From Gammaproteobacteria bacterium (GTDB taxonomy: Bacteria; Pseudomonadota; Gammaproteobacteria; Steroidobacterales; GCA-2729495), in the NCBI GenBank assembly GCA_030426355.1, contig JAUHYQ010000002.1, forward strand, positions 372,001-436,000: a stretch of 64,000 nt of DNA. The letters run 5' to 3'. The first letter of the stretch is position 1. The number at the start of each line of letters is the position of its first letter. The translations under genes were made by a program, and so were the position numbers. This document shows, in pieces, positions 52,883-61,483 of the stretch. Under the pieces are notes generated by a model. The model did no database searches and had not been told where the DNA came from. It saw nothing but the letters and a program-made list of their open reading frames with translations.

Positions 52883-53395
52883 ATGATGAACATGAATCCA
52901 GGGAAAGTCGCTTTTTGGATAGCCGGGAGTCTGGTGGCGGTGATTTTATCGGGTTGCGATTCAGTTGAAACCCCGGCATCCGGGAATGACGGGCGCAAGC
53001 GTCTTAACGCCACCACCAGTTATGCTGAGTTTGGCGAGTACGTGGTGCATGTCAATGCAATGAATAGTGACGGGCTGACGCCTGAAATTGCCACCAGCTA
53101 CGGGATAACCCGCAGCGAAGACGTTGGTTTGATCAATCTGGTGGTGCTGAAAAAGTCGGATGAACCGGGAATGGATCAACCGGTAAAAACGGCTGTTTCA
53201 CTGTCGGCAGCCAACCTGACCGGCCAAAGCAAGAGTGTCGAGCTGCGGGAAATTCAGGACGGTATAAGCATTTACCAGATTGGTGTCGTTACCGTGGAGA
53301 ACCGGGAAACCGTTAACTTTGATTTCGACATTCGACCGATGGGCAGTGACCGCGTGCTGCTGGTGCGTTTTAGTCACGAGTTTTACACGCGCTAG
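52883..53395 (+). CDS. DUF4426 lipoprotein
   Basis: A 170-residue lipoprotein with the lipobox LSGC (Cys25) after a hydrophobic signal. The mature part matches the DUF4426 pattern: TTSYAEFGEYVVHVNAMNSD, LTPEIATSYGITRSE, and a late FDFDIRPMGSDRVLLVRFSH strand pair. The family is of unknown function and is seen widely in marine Gammaproteobacteria. GGGAGACGAG before ATG gives a good ribosome-binding site. Its stop overlaps convergent rnfG by four bases. Confidence 0.85.
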   Translation: MMNMNPGKVAFWIAGSLVAVILSGCDSVETPASGNDGRKRLNATTSYAEFGEYVVHVNAMNSDGLTPEIATSYGITRSEDVGLINLVVLKKSDEPGMDQPVKTAVSLSAANLTGQSKSVELREIQDGISIYQIGVVTVENRETVNFDFDIRPMGSDRVLLVRFSHEFYTR

Positions 53396-53994
53396 TCGGG
53401 CGGCAATGCGATCAGCTGGTTGCGGTTAGCAGCAAAGTATTCCAGCGACCGCCCGACTGCCCGGGTAACGGCCCTGCTGGTGATGGTGGCACCGCTGATG
53501 TGATCGAAGTCGCCGCCATCCCGAGTGAGGCGCCAGGTGCGGGTTGGCGCAGAGCCCGTTTCCTGAAACTGCAATATCCAGTCGGATTTTTGCGCTTCAA
53601 TTTTGTCCCCGAGGCCCGGCGTTTCGCGGTGACTGGTGGCGCGCACTCCCAGCACATGACCGTCCTTCGATATTCCCACCAGCAAACCGATCGGGCCCAC
53701 GTAACCGTCATTGGCAACAACGCTCATCACGATAGCGAAAAACGTCCCGTCGCGATAAACGGGGTAAGCCGGCAGCGGGTCGATACTGCCAAGCAATTCT
53801 TCATCGTGAAGCAAAATAACCTGCAGGCCGGGAGTCTGATCGTATTCGCCCGCGGGCAACACTTCGCCTAGCATCCGGGCTGCATATACAGCGTTGTTAA
53901 ATTCTCGTTGCTCGCGCGTGGATTGTTCCGCCAGGACAACAATCAGCGTGGCCAGTACCGCGGCCAATACGAGGTAGACGACGCTGCGGATCAT
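53392..53994 (-). CDS. rnfG: Rnf electron transport complex subunit G
   Basis: A 200-residue protein with one N-terminal helix and a periplasmic FMN-binding domain. The flavinylation motif is FDHISGATITSRAVTRAV, where the Thr of the S-G-A-T signature carries covalent FMN. A long open frame continues upstream inside rnfD but is the wrong frame for that gene; the ATG overlapping the rnfD stop (ATGA) is the start. RnfG normally precedes rnfE directly; here the next gene on this strand is the oxidase operon. Confidence 0.94.
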   Translation of the reverse strand: MIRSVVYLVLAAVLATLIVVLAEQSTREQREFNNAVYAARMLGEVLPAGEYDQTPGLQVILLHDEELLGSIDPLPAYPVYRDGTFFAIVMSVVANDGYVGPIGLLVGISKDGHVLGVRATSHRETPGLGDKIEAQKSDWILQFQETGSAPTRTWRLTRDGGDFDHISGATITSRAVTRAVGRSLEYFAANRNQLIALPPD

Positions 53995-54956
53995 ATACGT
54001 GGCCCCTTTTTGTGGCCGTAGATGCGCGGCACCGTCAAGCGGTCTATTAGCGGGACAGCCATGTTCATAATGAGCACGGCGAAGCCGATGCCGTCCGGGT
54101 AGGCACCCCACTTGCGCATGGCAAAGCACAGAACCGCTACGCCCATTCCGAACACGATTTTGCCGCTGTTGCTGGCGGCACCGGAAACCGGATCGGTGGC
54201 GACAAAAAATGCTGCCAGCATAGTGCCGCCGCTGAGCAAGCCGAGGATCGGCGAGGGGTGGGTCGCGGGGGAGAAGGCGTAAAACACAAAATACAACGCA
54301 GCCAGTGTGGCGAGCATCGCCCCCGGAACGTGCCAGCTGATTACTTGCTTGCGCATCAGCCAGATGCCACCGGCCAGCGCACTCAGATTGATCCATTCCC
54401 AGCCGCGGCCCGCCAGCATACCGAAGTCAGCCTGGGCGGTGATTTCCGCCATAGTGCGCATCTGCCCCAATTGCATTTTAATGCTGTCCAGCGGTGTTGC
54501 ACCGGATACTGCGTCGATCGCCGGTGTGAGCCCGGGCCAGACTGCAGCCTGTTCAGGAAAGGCGACCAAGACCGTGACATAGCCGACCATGGCCGGGTTA
54601 AATGGGTTTTGTCCCAGTCCGCCGTAAACGTGTTTGGCCAGCCCGATCGCGAACAGAGCCGCTATCAGTAAGGTCCACCACGACATCGCGGGCGGCAATG
54701 CCAGGGCGAGCAAAAGAGCGGTAACCAGTGCACTGCCATCGGTCAGTGCCTGCCTGACGTTGCGACCTCGCATCCGGACCAGAGCGGCTTCCGTGACCAG
54801 GCAAAATGCCACCAGTAACCCCACGTTCAGCAACATGCCGAAACCGAAATAAAAAGTTGTGCACAGCGTGACGGGTAACAGCGCAAGCACCACCCGTCGC
54901 ATTACTAACGGAACGTTATTCTCACCCAACCAAAAAGGCGCAGTCCCGGAATTCAT
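53991..54956 (-). CDS. rnfD: Rnf electron transport complex subunit D
   Basis: A 321-residue membrane protein with about ten hydrophobic segments. The covalent FMN site is in AVSGATPLDSIKMQLG, and the GGLGQNPFNPAMVGYVTVLV segment is typical of RnfD/NqrB. It moves electrons and probably ions across the inner membrane. Both ends overlap neighbouring rnf genes by four bases, so translation is coupled. Confidence 0.95.
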   Translation of the reverse strand: MNSGTAPFWLGENNVPLVMRRVVLALLPVTLCTTFYFGFGMLLNVGLLVAFCLVTEAALVRMRGRNVRQALTDGSALVTALLLALALPPAMSWWTLLIAALFAIGLAKHVYGGLGQNPFNPAMVGYVTVLVAFPEQAAVWPGLTPAIDAVSGATPLDSIKMQLGQMRTMAEITAQADFGMLAGRGWEWINLSALAGGIWLMRKQVISWHVPGAMLATLAALYFVFYAFSPATHPSPILGLLSGGTMLAAFFVATDPVSGAASNSGKIVFGMGVAVLCFAMRKWGAYPDGIGFAVLIMNMAVPLIDRLTVPRIYGHKKGPRI

Positions 54957-56482
54957 GATTGGTCATCGCTGTTATCCGCGCCGGTGCGCTCTAATAACGC
55001 CTCCAGTGCCGACCGGGCACCTGCCGCAGTGGTTACGTTATGGGTTTGCTGTTCCAAGGCCTGCTCGAGCTCAAGCGCTTCGCGCTGTTTGCGCGCATCA
55101 CGCGCTGTTATGCGCGCGCTGGCTTTACTGGCACGACGTTTTTCCAACGCAATCTGCCATCGCTGCTGTTTGGCATGGATAAATTGCCGCGTAAGTGGAA
55201 TTCGGCTGGGGCAAACGTAGTCGCAGCAGCCGCATTCGATGCAGTCGGACAGCCCGAACTGCTCTAAACGATCGAAATCGCTGGTTGCCTGTGCCTGCAA
55301 AAGCAACTGTGGCATCAGGTCGGCAGGGCAAACCGCGGCGCAGTCACCACAGCGTATGCAGGCGACCGCATCGCTTTTTTGCGTCAGCTCCTGGTTGCCA
55401 GGAACGTAGATACAGTTAGTAGCTTTGGTCACGGGTAACTGGTTGCTGGCAAGTTCCACACCCATCATCGGCCCGCCCATCATCAGTTTGCCAGCGCTTT
55501 GCTGCGTATAGCCGCCGGCCGCATTAATCAGTGATTCAATTGAAGTACCAATGCGCGCGACGAAGTTTGCCGGCGCTGCTACACCGTCGCCGGTGACCGT
55601 CACGATGCGGCTCAGCATGGGTTCACCCTTTGTGAGCAACGTTGCGATGGCTGCCGCAGTGGCGACATTCTGGCAGATCGCGCCACTGTCCCAGGGAAGG
55701 CCCCCGGACGGTATTTCCCGACCGGTTACCAGTTGAATGAGCTGAGCTTCACCGCCAATCGGGTACACGGGCGGCACCAGCGCAATTTGAAATCGATCAT
55801 CCGCGAGTTGCGTGAGGGAGGTCGTGACACGGCTTATTGCCGAACTCATGTCCTGCTTTATCGCGATGATGCAGCTGTCAGCTTCAAGTATGCGCAGCAT
55901 GATTTGAGCGCCGAGCAGCATCTCCTCCGTGTAGTGACACATCAACGCATCGTCGCAGCGAATCACCGGTTCGCATTCGGCTCCGTTCAGGATTAACGTA
56001 GCGACGCCGCCGCCCCGGTTGAGTTTTATGCCCGCGGGAAAAGTTGCTCCACCAAGCCCCACGATGCCGCCATCCAACACAGCTTTGCGCAGCGCTGCAG
56101 TGGATAACCTGAGCGGCTGCGAGTGGGGTGCGAAACCGGGCCAGCGTTCATCCAGACCGTCGGACTGAATGTCCACCGCCAACCCGTTGCGACGCCCCGG
56201 CACCAAAGCAGTGCCGACCCTAGTGACGTGGCCTGAAAGTGAAGCATGTACGTGCGCACCGAGACGATTCACATCCATACGACCAACCGGCTGACCGGCG
56301 AGTACGCGGTCGCCTTCTTGCACCAGTGGCCGAGCCTCGCTGCCGATGTGCTGCTGCAGCGGAATTCTGACTCGGTCGGGTAACCGTGCTGTCTGTAGCA
56401 TCAGGTCCGGGTGCCGTTGCGCATCGTGGCCAAATCGGATGCCCCAGTCAGGCGCTGCGATCGTTATGACGGGAACGCTCAT
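54953..56482 (-). CDS. rnfC: Rnf electron transport complex subunit C
   Basis: A 509-residue peripheral subunit that binds NADH and FMN. It carries the nucleotide-binding GLGGATFPAGIKL segment, TLILNGAECEPVIRCDDALM, and two [4Fe-4S] motifs CIRCGDCAAVCP and CIECGCCDYVCP (about residues 370-420). The C-terminal tail (about 430-509) is a charged, Ala/Arg/Glu/Gln-rich, coiled-coil-like extension; it is short compared with the long tail of E. coli RsxC. It lies 4 bases after rnfB. Confidence 0.96.
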   Translation of the reverse strand: MSVPVITIAAPDWGIRFGHDAQRHPDLMLQTARLPDRVRIPLQQHIGSEARPLVQEGDRVLAGQPVGRMDVNRLGAHVHASLSGHVTRVGTALVPGRRNGLAVDIQSDGLDERWPGFAPHSQPLRLSTAALRKAVLDGGIVGLGGATFPAGIKLNRGGGVATLILNGAECEPVIRCDDALMCHYTEEMLLGAQIMLRILEADSCIIAIKQDMSSAISRVTTSLTQLADDRFQIALVPPVYPIGGEAQLIQLVTGREIPSGGLPWDSGAICQNVATAAAIATLLTKGEPMLSRIVTVTGDGVAAPANFVARIGTSIESLINAAGGYTQQSAGKLMMGGPMMGVELASNQLPVTKATNCIYVPGNQELTQKSDAVACIRCGDCAAVCPADLMPQLLLQAQATSDFDRLEQFGLSDCIECGCCDYVCPSRIPLTRQFIHAKQQRWQIALEKRRASKASARITARDARKQREALELEQALEQQTHNVTTAAGARSALEALLERTGADNSDDQS

Positions 56483-56486
56483 GTTG

Positions 56487-56999
56487 TCACGCGGCGCGTG
56501 CTGCCGTGTTCAACGGAACCATGTCGATGCAATCCACCGGACAGGGCGATATACACAGTTCGCAACCAGTGCACTCGCTGCGAATCACGGTGTGCGTATA
56601 GCGATGTGCGCCGATGATGGCGTCCACCGGACACGCATCAATGCACAGTGTGCAGCCGATGCAGGCCGCTTCATCAATCACTGCCGTTCGACCCGGTTGA
56701 TATGCGCCGTATGCCGGGTTCACTGCGGCAGCGCTTTTGCCTAGCAGTTTCGCGATTGCAGTCACCGTGGCGTCACCGCCGGGCGGGCACTGGTTGATAT
56801 CTGCTTCGCCGGACAAGATGGCCTCGGCATAAGGTCGACAACCGGGATAACCGCACTGCGCGCACTGAGTTTGTGGCAACAGCGCATTAAGTTTCTCCAG
56901 GGGCGTGTCCGGATTTTGCGACAAGCGACGACCGGTGATCGCCAGACCAATCCCGATGGCCAATGCAATCCCGGCCATGATTAATGCGGCTGCTATCAA
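56487..56999 (-). CDS. rnfB: Rnf electron transport complex subunit B
   Basis: A 170-residue ferredoxin-like subunit with an N-terminal membrane anchor. It has a Fe-S domain LLPQTQCAQCGYPGCRPYAE and two ferredoxin-type [4Fe-4S] motifs, CIGCTLCIDACPVDAI and CTGCELCISPCPVDCI. Start choice: a TTG 24 bases further upstream is open, but it overlaps rnfA; the TTG used here has GAGGA just upstream and follows the rnfA stop by one base. It passes electrons between RnfC and the membrane flavoproteins. Confidence 0.93.
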   Translation of the reverse strand: MIAAALIMAGIALAIGIGLAITGRRLSQNPDTPLEKLNALLPQTQCAQCGYPGCRPYAEAILSGEADINQCPPGGDATVTAIAKLLGKSAAAVNPAYGAYQPGRTAVIDEAACIGCTLCIDACPVDAIIGAHRYTHTVIRSECTGCELCISPCPVDCIDMVPLNTAARAA

Positions 57000-57000
57000 T

Positions 57001-57582
57001 TTATCCTCGCACCATACCGGCAAAGCCCATGAAAGCCATCGCCATGAAGGCTGCCGTGACCAACGAGACGGCCGGGCCGCGAAAATTCTCGGGAACGTCG
57101 GATGCTTCGGTTCGTTCCCTCAGCCCGGCAAACAGCGCGATCACCAGGCTGAAGCCGAGACCACCGCCTAAACCATAGGCAAGTGCTTCTGCCAGGCTGT
57201 TGCTTTGTTGCACATTGAGCAGCGCAATACCCAATACGGCACAGTTGGTGGTGATCAGTGGCAAGAAAATGCCCAGTATCTGATGCAGCAGCGGGCTGCT
57301 CCGGCGGATGATCAGTTCCGCGAGCTGCACAGATCCGGCGATAATCAGAATAAAGGCCAGCAATCGCAGATATTCCGTGCCGGTGGGCACGAGCAGGTAC
57401 GCGTTTACCAGGTAACTCAGGCCCGATGCCAGCGTCAGTACAAAAGTGGTTGCGAGCGCCATGCCGGTGGCAGTTTCAAGGCGGCTGCTTGCGCCCAGGA
57501 ACGGGCACAGCCCCAGGAATTTGGTAAGCACAAAATTATTGACGAGAACGGTGGCCAGAATGATCAGTATCAGATCGGTCAT
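57001..57582 (-). CDS. rnfA: Rnf electron transport complex subunit A
   Basis: A 193-residue six-helix membrane protein. NNFVLTKFLGLCPFLGASSR and GIFLPLITTNCAVLGIALLN are the conserved helices that, with RnfE, hold an intramembrane iron-sulfur cluster. The frame extends upstream but MTDLILIILATVLVNNF is the family start. It is first in the rnfABCDG order, 26 bases after metG on the same strand, so it may share the metG transcript. Confidence 0.96.
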   Translation of the reverse strand: MTDLILIILATVLVNNFVLTKFLGLCPFLGASSRLETATGMALATTFVLTLASGLSYLVNAYLLVPTGTEYLRLLAFILIIAGSVQLAELIIRRSSPLLHQILGIFLPLITTNCAVLGIALLNVQQSNSLAEALAYGLGGGLGFSLVIALFAGLRERTEASDVPENFRGPAVSLVTAAFMAMAFMGFAGMVRG

Positions 57583-57608
57583 GTGCGATTCTCGCGAACA
57601 ACTTCCTG

Positions 57609-59261
57609 CTAACTGCCTTCCAGTGACTGGGCAATCATATTGTCGACCTGTTTCGGGTCTATCCGCTGCAGTAGCGGTGCAAATTTGCCGATGCGACAAC
57701 CCAGCAACGGTGTACGCCGGTCATCCCAGTGGCGTGTCTCAACCTGCAAAAATTCGGCTACCTTGGCCGCCATTTCCGGCAGCACCGGTGTCAGGTAAGT
57801 CATCAGTACTCTGAACAGATTCAGCCCTTGTGTGCACGTGGCCTGTACCTCGGTGGTTTTACCTTCTTTGGCCAACACCCAGGGTTTGCGCTCGTCTATA
57901 TATTGGTTGGCTAGATCTGCCAGCGCCATGATTTCCCTCACTGCGTGGGAGTAGTTTCTGTCGTTATAGCGTTTGGCGATGACATCGCCCGCCGCAACAA
58001 ATTCATCATACAGCTCCGGGCGCTCGAGCGTGTCGGCGAGTTGCCCCTCGAAACCTTTGTCTATGAACCCCGCGCACCGACTGGCGATATTGACCAGCTT
58101 GCCAACCAGGTCTGAATTGACGCGTGCGACAAAGTCTTCCAGGTTCAGGTCGATGTCTTCGATACCCGCACTGAGTTTTACCGCGTAGTAGTAACGCAGG
58201 CACTCAGCGTTCAGATTGTTCAGATAACAGCGCGCAGACACGAAAGTGCCGCGGGACTTGGACATCTTCTGTCCGTTAACCGTCAGGAAGCCGTGGGCAA
58301 ATACCTGCGTCGGCTTGCGATAGCCCGCACCTTCCAGCACGGCCGGCCAGAACAGCGTGTGAAAATACACGATGTCCTTACCGATAAAGTGGTAGAGCTC
58401 TGCTTCAGAGTCAGCCCCGAAATAGTCGTCGAACAGCAGATCGTCACGCCGTTGACACAGATTCTTGAAGCTCGCCATGTAACCTACCGGAGCATCCAGC
58501 CAGACATAAAAGTATTTGTTGTCTGTGCCAGGAATCCTGAAACCGAAGTAGGGCGCATCGCGCGATATGTCCCAGTCTTGCAGCCCAGCGTCGAACCATT
58601 CCTGCAGTTTGCGACCCACCGAGTCATCCACCGCGTCGCCCTGGATCCAGTCCCTCAGCATGGGCTCGAACTCGCCGAGGCGGAAAAACAGGTGCTCGGA
58701 CTCGCGCAATACCGGTGCAGTATCACTGAGGATGGAACGGGGATCCACGAGTTCGCTGGTTGAATAAGTGGCGCCACACGCCTCGCAATTATCGCCGTAC
58801 TGGTCGCGGGCCCCGCACTTCGGGCAGGTGCCCTTCAGGAATCGGTCCGGTAAAAACATGCCGGCGGATTCATCGTAAGCCTGTTCAATCGTGCGGCGCT
58901 CAATCAGATTCTTGCTATCGAGTTTGGCGAAAATGTCTTCCACTAGCTCACGGTTTTCTTCCGAATGTGTCGAGTGATAGTTATCGAAGGCTATATGGAA
59001 ATCAGCAAAATCCTTTTGATGTTCATGGCGGAAGTTTTCAACCAGTATTTCCGGATCGATATTTTCTTGCCGCGCACGCAACATGATGGGCGTGCCATGG
59101 GCATCACTGGCACATATATACAGGCAGTCCTGACCGGTTAGTTTCTGAAACCGTACCCAGATGTCGGTTTGCAGGTATTCCACCAAATGGCCAATGTGAA
59201 TGGGGCCATTGGCGTAGGGCAGGGCGCTGGTGACCAGAAGTTTGCGGGGGCTTTGCGACAT
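57609..59261 (-). CDS. metG: Methionyl-tRNA synthetase, short form
   Basis: A 550-residue class I synthetase. It has the HIGH-like motif [17 protein letters not shown], the zinc-binding insert with [19 protein letters not shown], and the KMSKS loop [18 protein letters not shown] nine bases upstream is open, but ATG is used. Residues after the anticodon-binding domain stop at about 550, so the C-terminal EMAP/Trbp111-like dimerisation domain of E. coli MetG (677 residues) is absent; such short forms are normal in many bacteria. It charges tRNA-Met. Confidence 0.96.
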   Translation of the reverse strand: MSQSPRKLLVTSALPYANGPIHIGHLVEYLQTDIWVRFQKLTGQDCLYICASDAHGTPIMLRARQENIDPEILVENFRHEHQKDFADFHIAFDNYHSTHSEENRELVEDIFAKLDSKNLIERRTIEQAYDESAGMFLPDRFLKGTCPKCGARDQYGDNCEACGATYSTSELVDPRSILSDTAPVLRESEHLFFRLGEFEPMLRDWIQGDAVDDSVGRKLQEWFDAGLQDWDISRDAPYFGFRIPGTDNKYFYVWLDAPVGYMASFKNLCQRRDDLLFDDYFGADSEAELYHFIGKDIVYFHTLFWPAVLEGAGYRKPTQVFAHGFLTVNGQKMSKSRGTFVSARCYLNNLNAECLRYYYAVKLSAGIEDIDLNLEDFVARVNSDLVGKLVNIASRCAGFIDKGFEGQLADTLERPELYDEFVAAGDVIAKRYNDRNYSHAVREIMALADLANQYIDERKPWVLAKEGKTTEVQATCTQGLNLFRVLMTYLTPVLPEMAAKVAEFLQVETRHWDDRRTPLLGCRIGKFAPLLQRIDPKQVDNMIAQSLEGS

Positions 59262-59310
59262 GGGTCGCAAGTTTACAGTAACTCCCGGGGGAACCTAAGT
59301 CTTAAAGACG

Positions 59311-60375
59311 CTAAATTGCGATATCCCGATGCTGGCGGAATTTTTCTTTGTCGTTGGCATAGTCATAGGCCGTGCGACCCGTTATAACGCCGCGGTCAAA
59401 CATGTCGCTGAGGGCCCTGTCCATGGTGCACATGCCCGTCTTGCGGCCCGACTGCATAGCGGTTTCCAGTTGGTCGAGTTTGCCTTGCCGGATGAGGTTT
59501 GCAGTTGCCGGCGTATTCATGAGGATTTCAAGCGCTGCAGCCAGTCCATCACCTTCCTTGCGCGGCACCAGCTGCTGCGAGACCACTCCTTTGAGCGACG
59601 TGGAAAGCATGGTGCGAACGTGCGGCTGTTTGTCGGTGGGGAACACATTCACGATACGGTCAACAGTTTGCGCCGCGCCATTGGTGTGAAGGGTTCCCAT
59701 CACGAGAATTCCCATCTCGGCGGCCGTTACCGCGATACTGATCGTCTCAAGATCGCGCATTTCGCCGACGAGAATGACGTCGGGGTCTTCGCGCAGGGCT
59801 GAGTGCAGTGCGTCGGCAAAACTCTGGCAGTGATCGCCAACTTCGCGCTGGCTAATCAGGCACAAATTGCGTTCATGCACGAACTCAATGGGATCCTCAA
59901 TGGTCAGAATATGACCTTTGAGATTGCTATTGATTTCGTTGATCATGGCCGCGAGGGTGGTTGATTTTCCCGACCCGGTTTTCCCGGTGACCAGAATGAG
60001 CCCTTGTGTTTGCCGGCACAGTGATTTCAGGGCCGGCGGCATGTTCAGATCCTGCAGCGACTTTGCGACGCGTGGTATTGCGCGAAATACCCCGCCCATG
60101 CCGCCAAGATGGCGCATGATGTTGACGCGGAAACGCGCCACCCCTTCGAGATTGTAGGCAAAGTCAGCCGACTCATGCCGGTTGAATTCTTCCAGCGCTT
60201 TCGGCGGCATTATTTCGCGTAACAGGTTTTCGGCGCGGCTTTGTGAGACGGGCTCCTTCTCAAAGATGTCGAGGTCGCCGAACACACGCATACGGGGCGG
60301 CAAGCCGGCAATAACGTGCAGGTCCGAGCCCTTGCGTTCCACAAGCATCTGCAGATAGTTATTTATCTCGGCCAT
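59311..60375 (-). CDS. PilT/PilU-family retraction ATPase (PilU-like)
   Basis: A 354-residue type IV pilus motor ATPase. Walker A is VTGKTGSGKSTTLAAM, the Asp box is TIEDPIEFVHE, Walker B DVILVGEMRD and the His box VMGTLHTNGAAQTVDRI. The C-terminal stretch LEILMNTPATANLIRQGKLD resembles PilU more than PilT. It follows a second PilT-like gene by 3 bases and sits in an operon headed by a HEAT-repeat kinase. It powers pilus retraction or assists PilT in doing so; assignment as PilU is by motif resemblance. Confidence 0.88.
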   Translation of the reverse strand: MAEINNYLQMLVERKGSDLHVIAGLPPRMRVFGDLDIFEKEPVSQSRAENLLREIMPPKALEEFNRHESADFAYNLEGVARFRVNIMRHLGGMGGVFRAIPRVAKSLQDLNMPPALKSLCRQTQGLILVTGKTGSGKSTTLAAMINEINSNLKGHILTIEDPIEFVHERNLCLISQREVGDHCQSFADALHSALREDPDVILVGEMRDLETISIAVTAAEMGILVMGTLHTNGAAQTVDRIVNVFPTDKQPHVRTMLSTSLKGVVSQQLVPRKEGDGLAAALEILMNTPATANLIRQGKLDQLETAMQSGRKTGMCTMDRALSDMFDRGVITGRTAYDYANDKEKFRQHRDIAI

Positions 60376-60378
60376 GAA

Positions 60379-61479
60379 TTAACTCGTTTCCTGTTGCAGG
60401 TCTATCCGCTGCAGAATAGTTGTGTCGGTCACAAATTTCTGAAAAATGGATTTATCCGACGCGAAGCGGAAGGCATCATCGGGATCCGCCTCTTTGGCCT
60501 GCACCGCCTCAAGTAAGGCCTGATCCATAAGCTGCATTCCGACATCGGCGCCGGTCTGCAGCTGGCTGGGTACCTGATGGGTCTGGTCACTTTGAATCAG
60601 GTTTGCAATGGCACGGGTCATGATCATGATTTCCAGACAGGCGCGACGCCCCTTCCCGTCGGGGGTCTTTATCAGGTTCTGGGTAAGCACCGCTTTCAGG
60701 CTTTGCGCAAGAAAAGCTTTGCTTTGCTCCCGCTGATCGCTTGGCAACGCATCAATAATGCGGTCAATGGTTTTTACCGCGCCCGTGGTATGCAGTGTGC
60801 CGAAAACCAGGTGTCCCGTTTCGGCCGCTGTCATGGCCATGCTGATGGTTTCGGCATCACGCATTTCACCCACCAGAATAACGTCGGGGTCTTCACGCAA
60901 AGCCGAGCGGATGCCGTCTGAGAAGCTGGTTAGATGGGTGCCAAGTTCGCGCTGAATGATCTGTGCTTTCTGGCTTTGGTGCACAAATTCAATAGGGTCT
61001 TCGAGGCTGATAATGTTCAGGTTTCTATGCCGATTAAGATAATCGATCATGGCTGCAAGCGTGGTCGATTTACCCGTTCCCGTAGAGCCTGTCACCAGCA
61101 CCATGCCCTGATGGTTGTCGCATACTTTGCGCACTGCCGCCGGCAAATTGAGACTCTCTAATGTCGGGACAGTGGTGGGAATAAAGCGGAAAGTTGCTCC
61201 TACACCGGTTGCTTTGCGGTACAGGTTGACGCGATAGCGCGCATTGTCTTCAGACACATATGAGAAATCTACGTCCTCGCCGTTCGCGAAGCGCTGCTTC
61301 TGCATGTCGGTCATGATCTCATCGACATAGCTTTCCATTTCCTGCGCGCCCAGATTGCGGAACTTGATGGGCAGCAGGTCACCGTGCATACGCAGCATCG
61401 GCGGCACGCCGACTGCCAGATGTATGTCCGAGCAGTTCTGCGTAAGTCCCAGCTTCAGGAATGCGTCTATGCGTGCCAT
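60379..61479 (-). CDS. PilT-family retraction ATPase (PilT-like)
   Basis: A 366-residue AAA-type motor. The start is the ATG giving MARIDAFLKLGL, 4 bases after the kinase stop; a TTG 18 bases earlier is possible but overlaps the kinase. It has VTGSTGTGKSTTLAAMIDYL (Walker A), SLEDPIEFVHQ, DVILVGEMRDAETI (Walker B), and VFGTLHTTGAVKTI (His box). The end EIMIMTRAIANLIQSDQTHQ recalls the PilT A-I-R-N-L-I-R-E signature, with changes. PilT proteins disassemble the pilus and drive twitching. The changed signature suggests a diverged copy rather than the housekeeping PilT. Confidence 0.86.
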   Translation of the reverse strand: MARIDAFLKLGLTQNCSDIHLAVGVPPMLRMHGDLLPIKFRNLGAQEMESYVDEIMTDMQKQRFANGEDVDFSYVSEDNARYRVNLYRKATGVGATFRFIPTTVPTLESLNLPAAVRKVCDNHQGMVLVTGSTGTGKSTTLAAMIDYLNRHRNLNIISLEDPIEFVHQSQKAQIIQRELGTHLTSFSDGIRSALREDPDVILVGEMRDAETISMAMTAAETGHLVFGTLHTTGAVKTIDRIIDALPSDQREQSKAFLAQSLKAVLTQNLIKTPDGKGRRACLEIMIMTRAIANLIQSDQTHQVPSQLQTGADVGMQLMDQALLEAVQAKEADPDDAFRFASDKSIFQKFVTDTTILQRIDLQQETS

Positions 61480-61483
61480 GCGG

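Noticed and set aside
57609-59261. Truncated metG
   Set aside because: The missing C-terminal dimerisation domain is absent in many bacterial MetG proteins; all catalytic motifs and the stop are normal.
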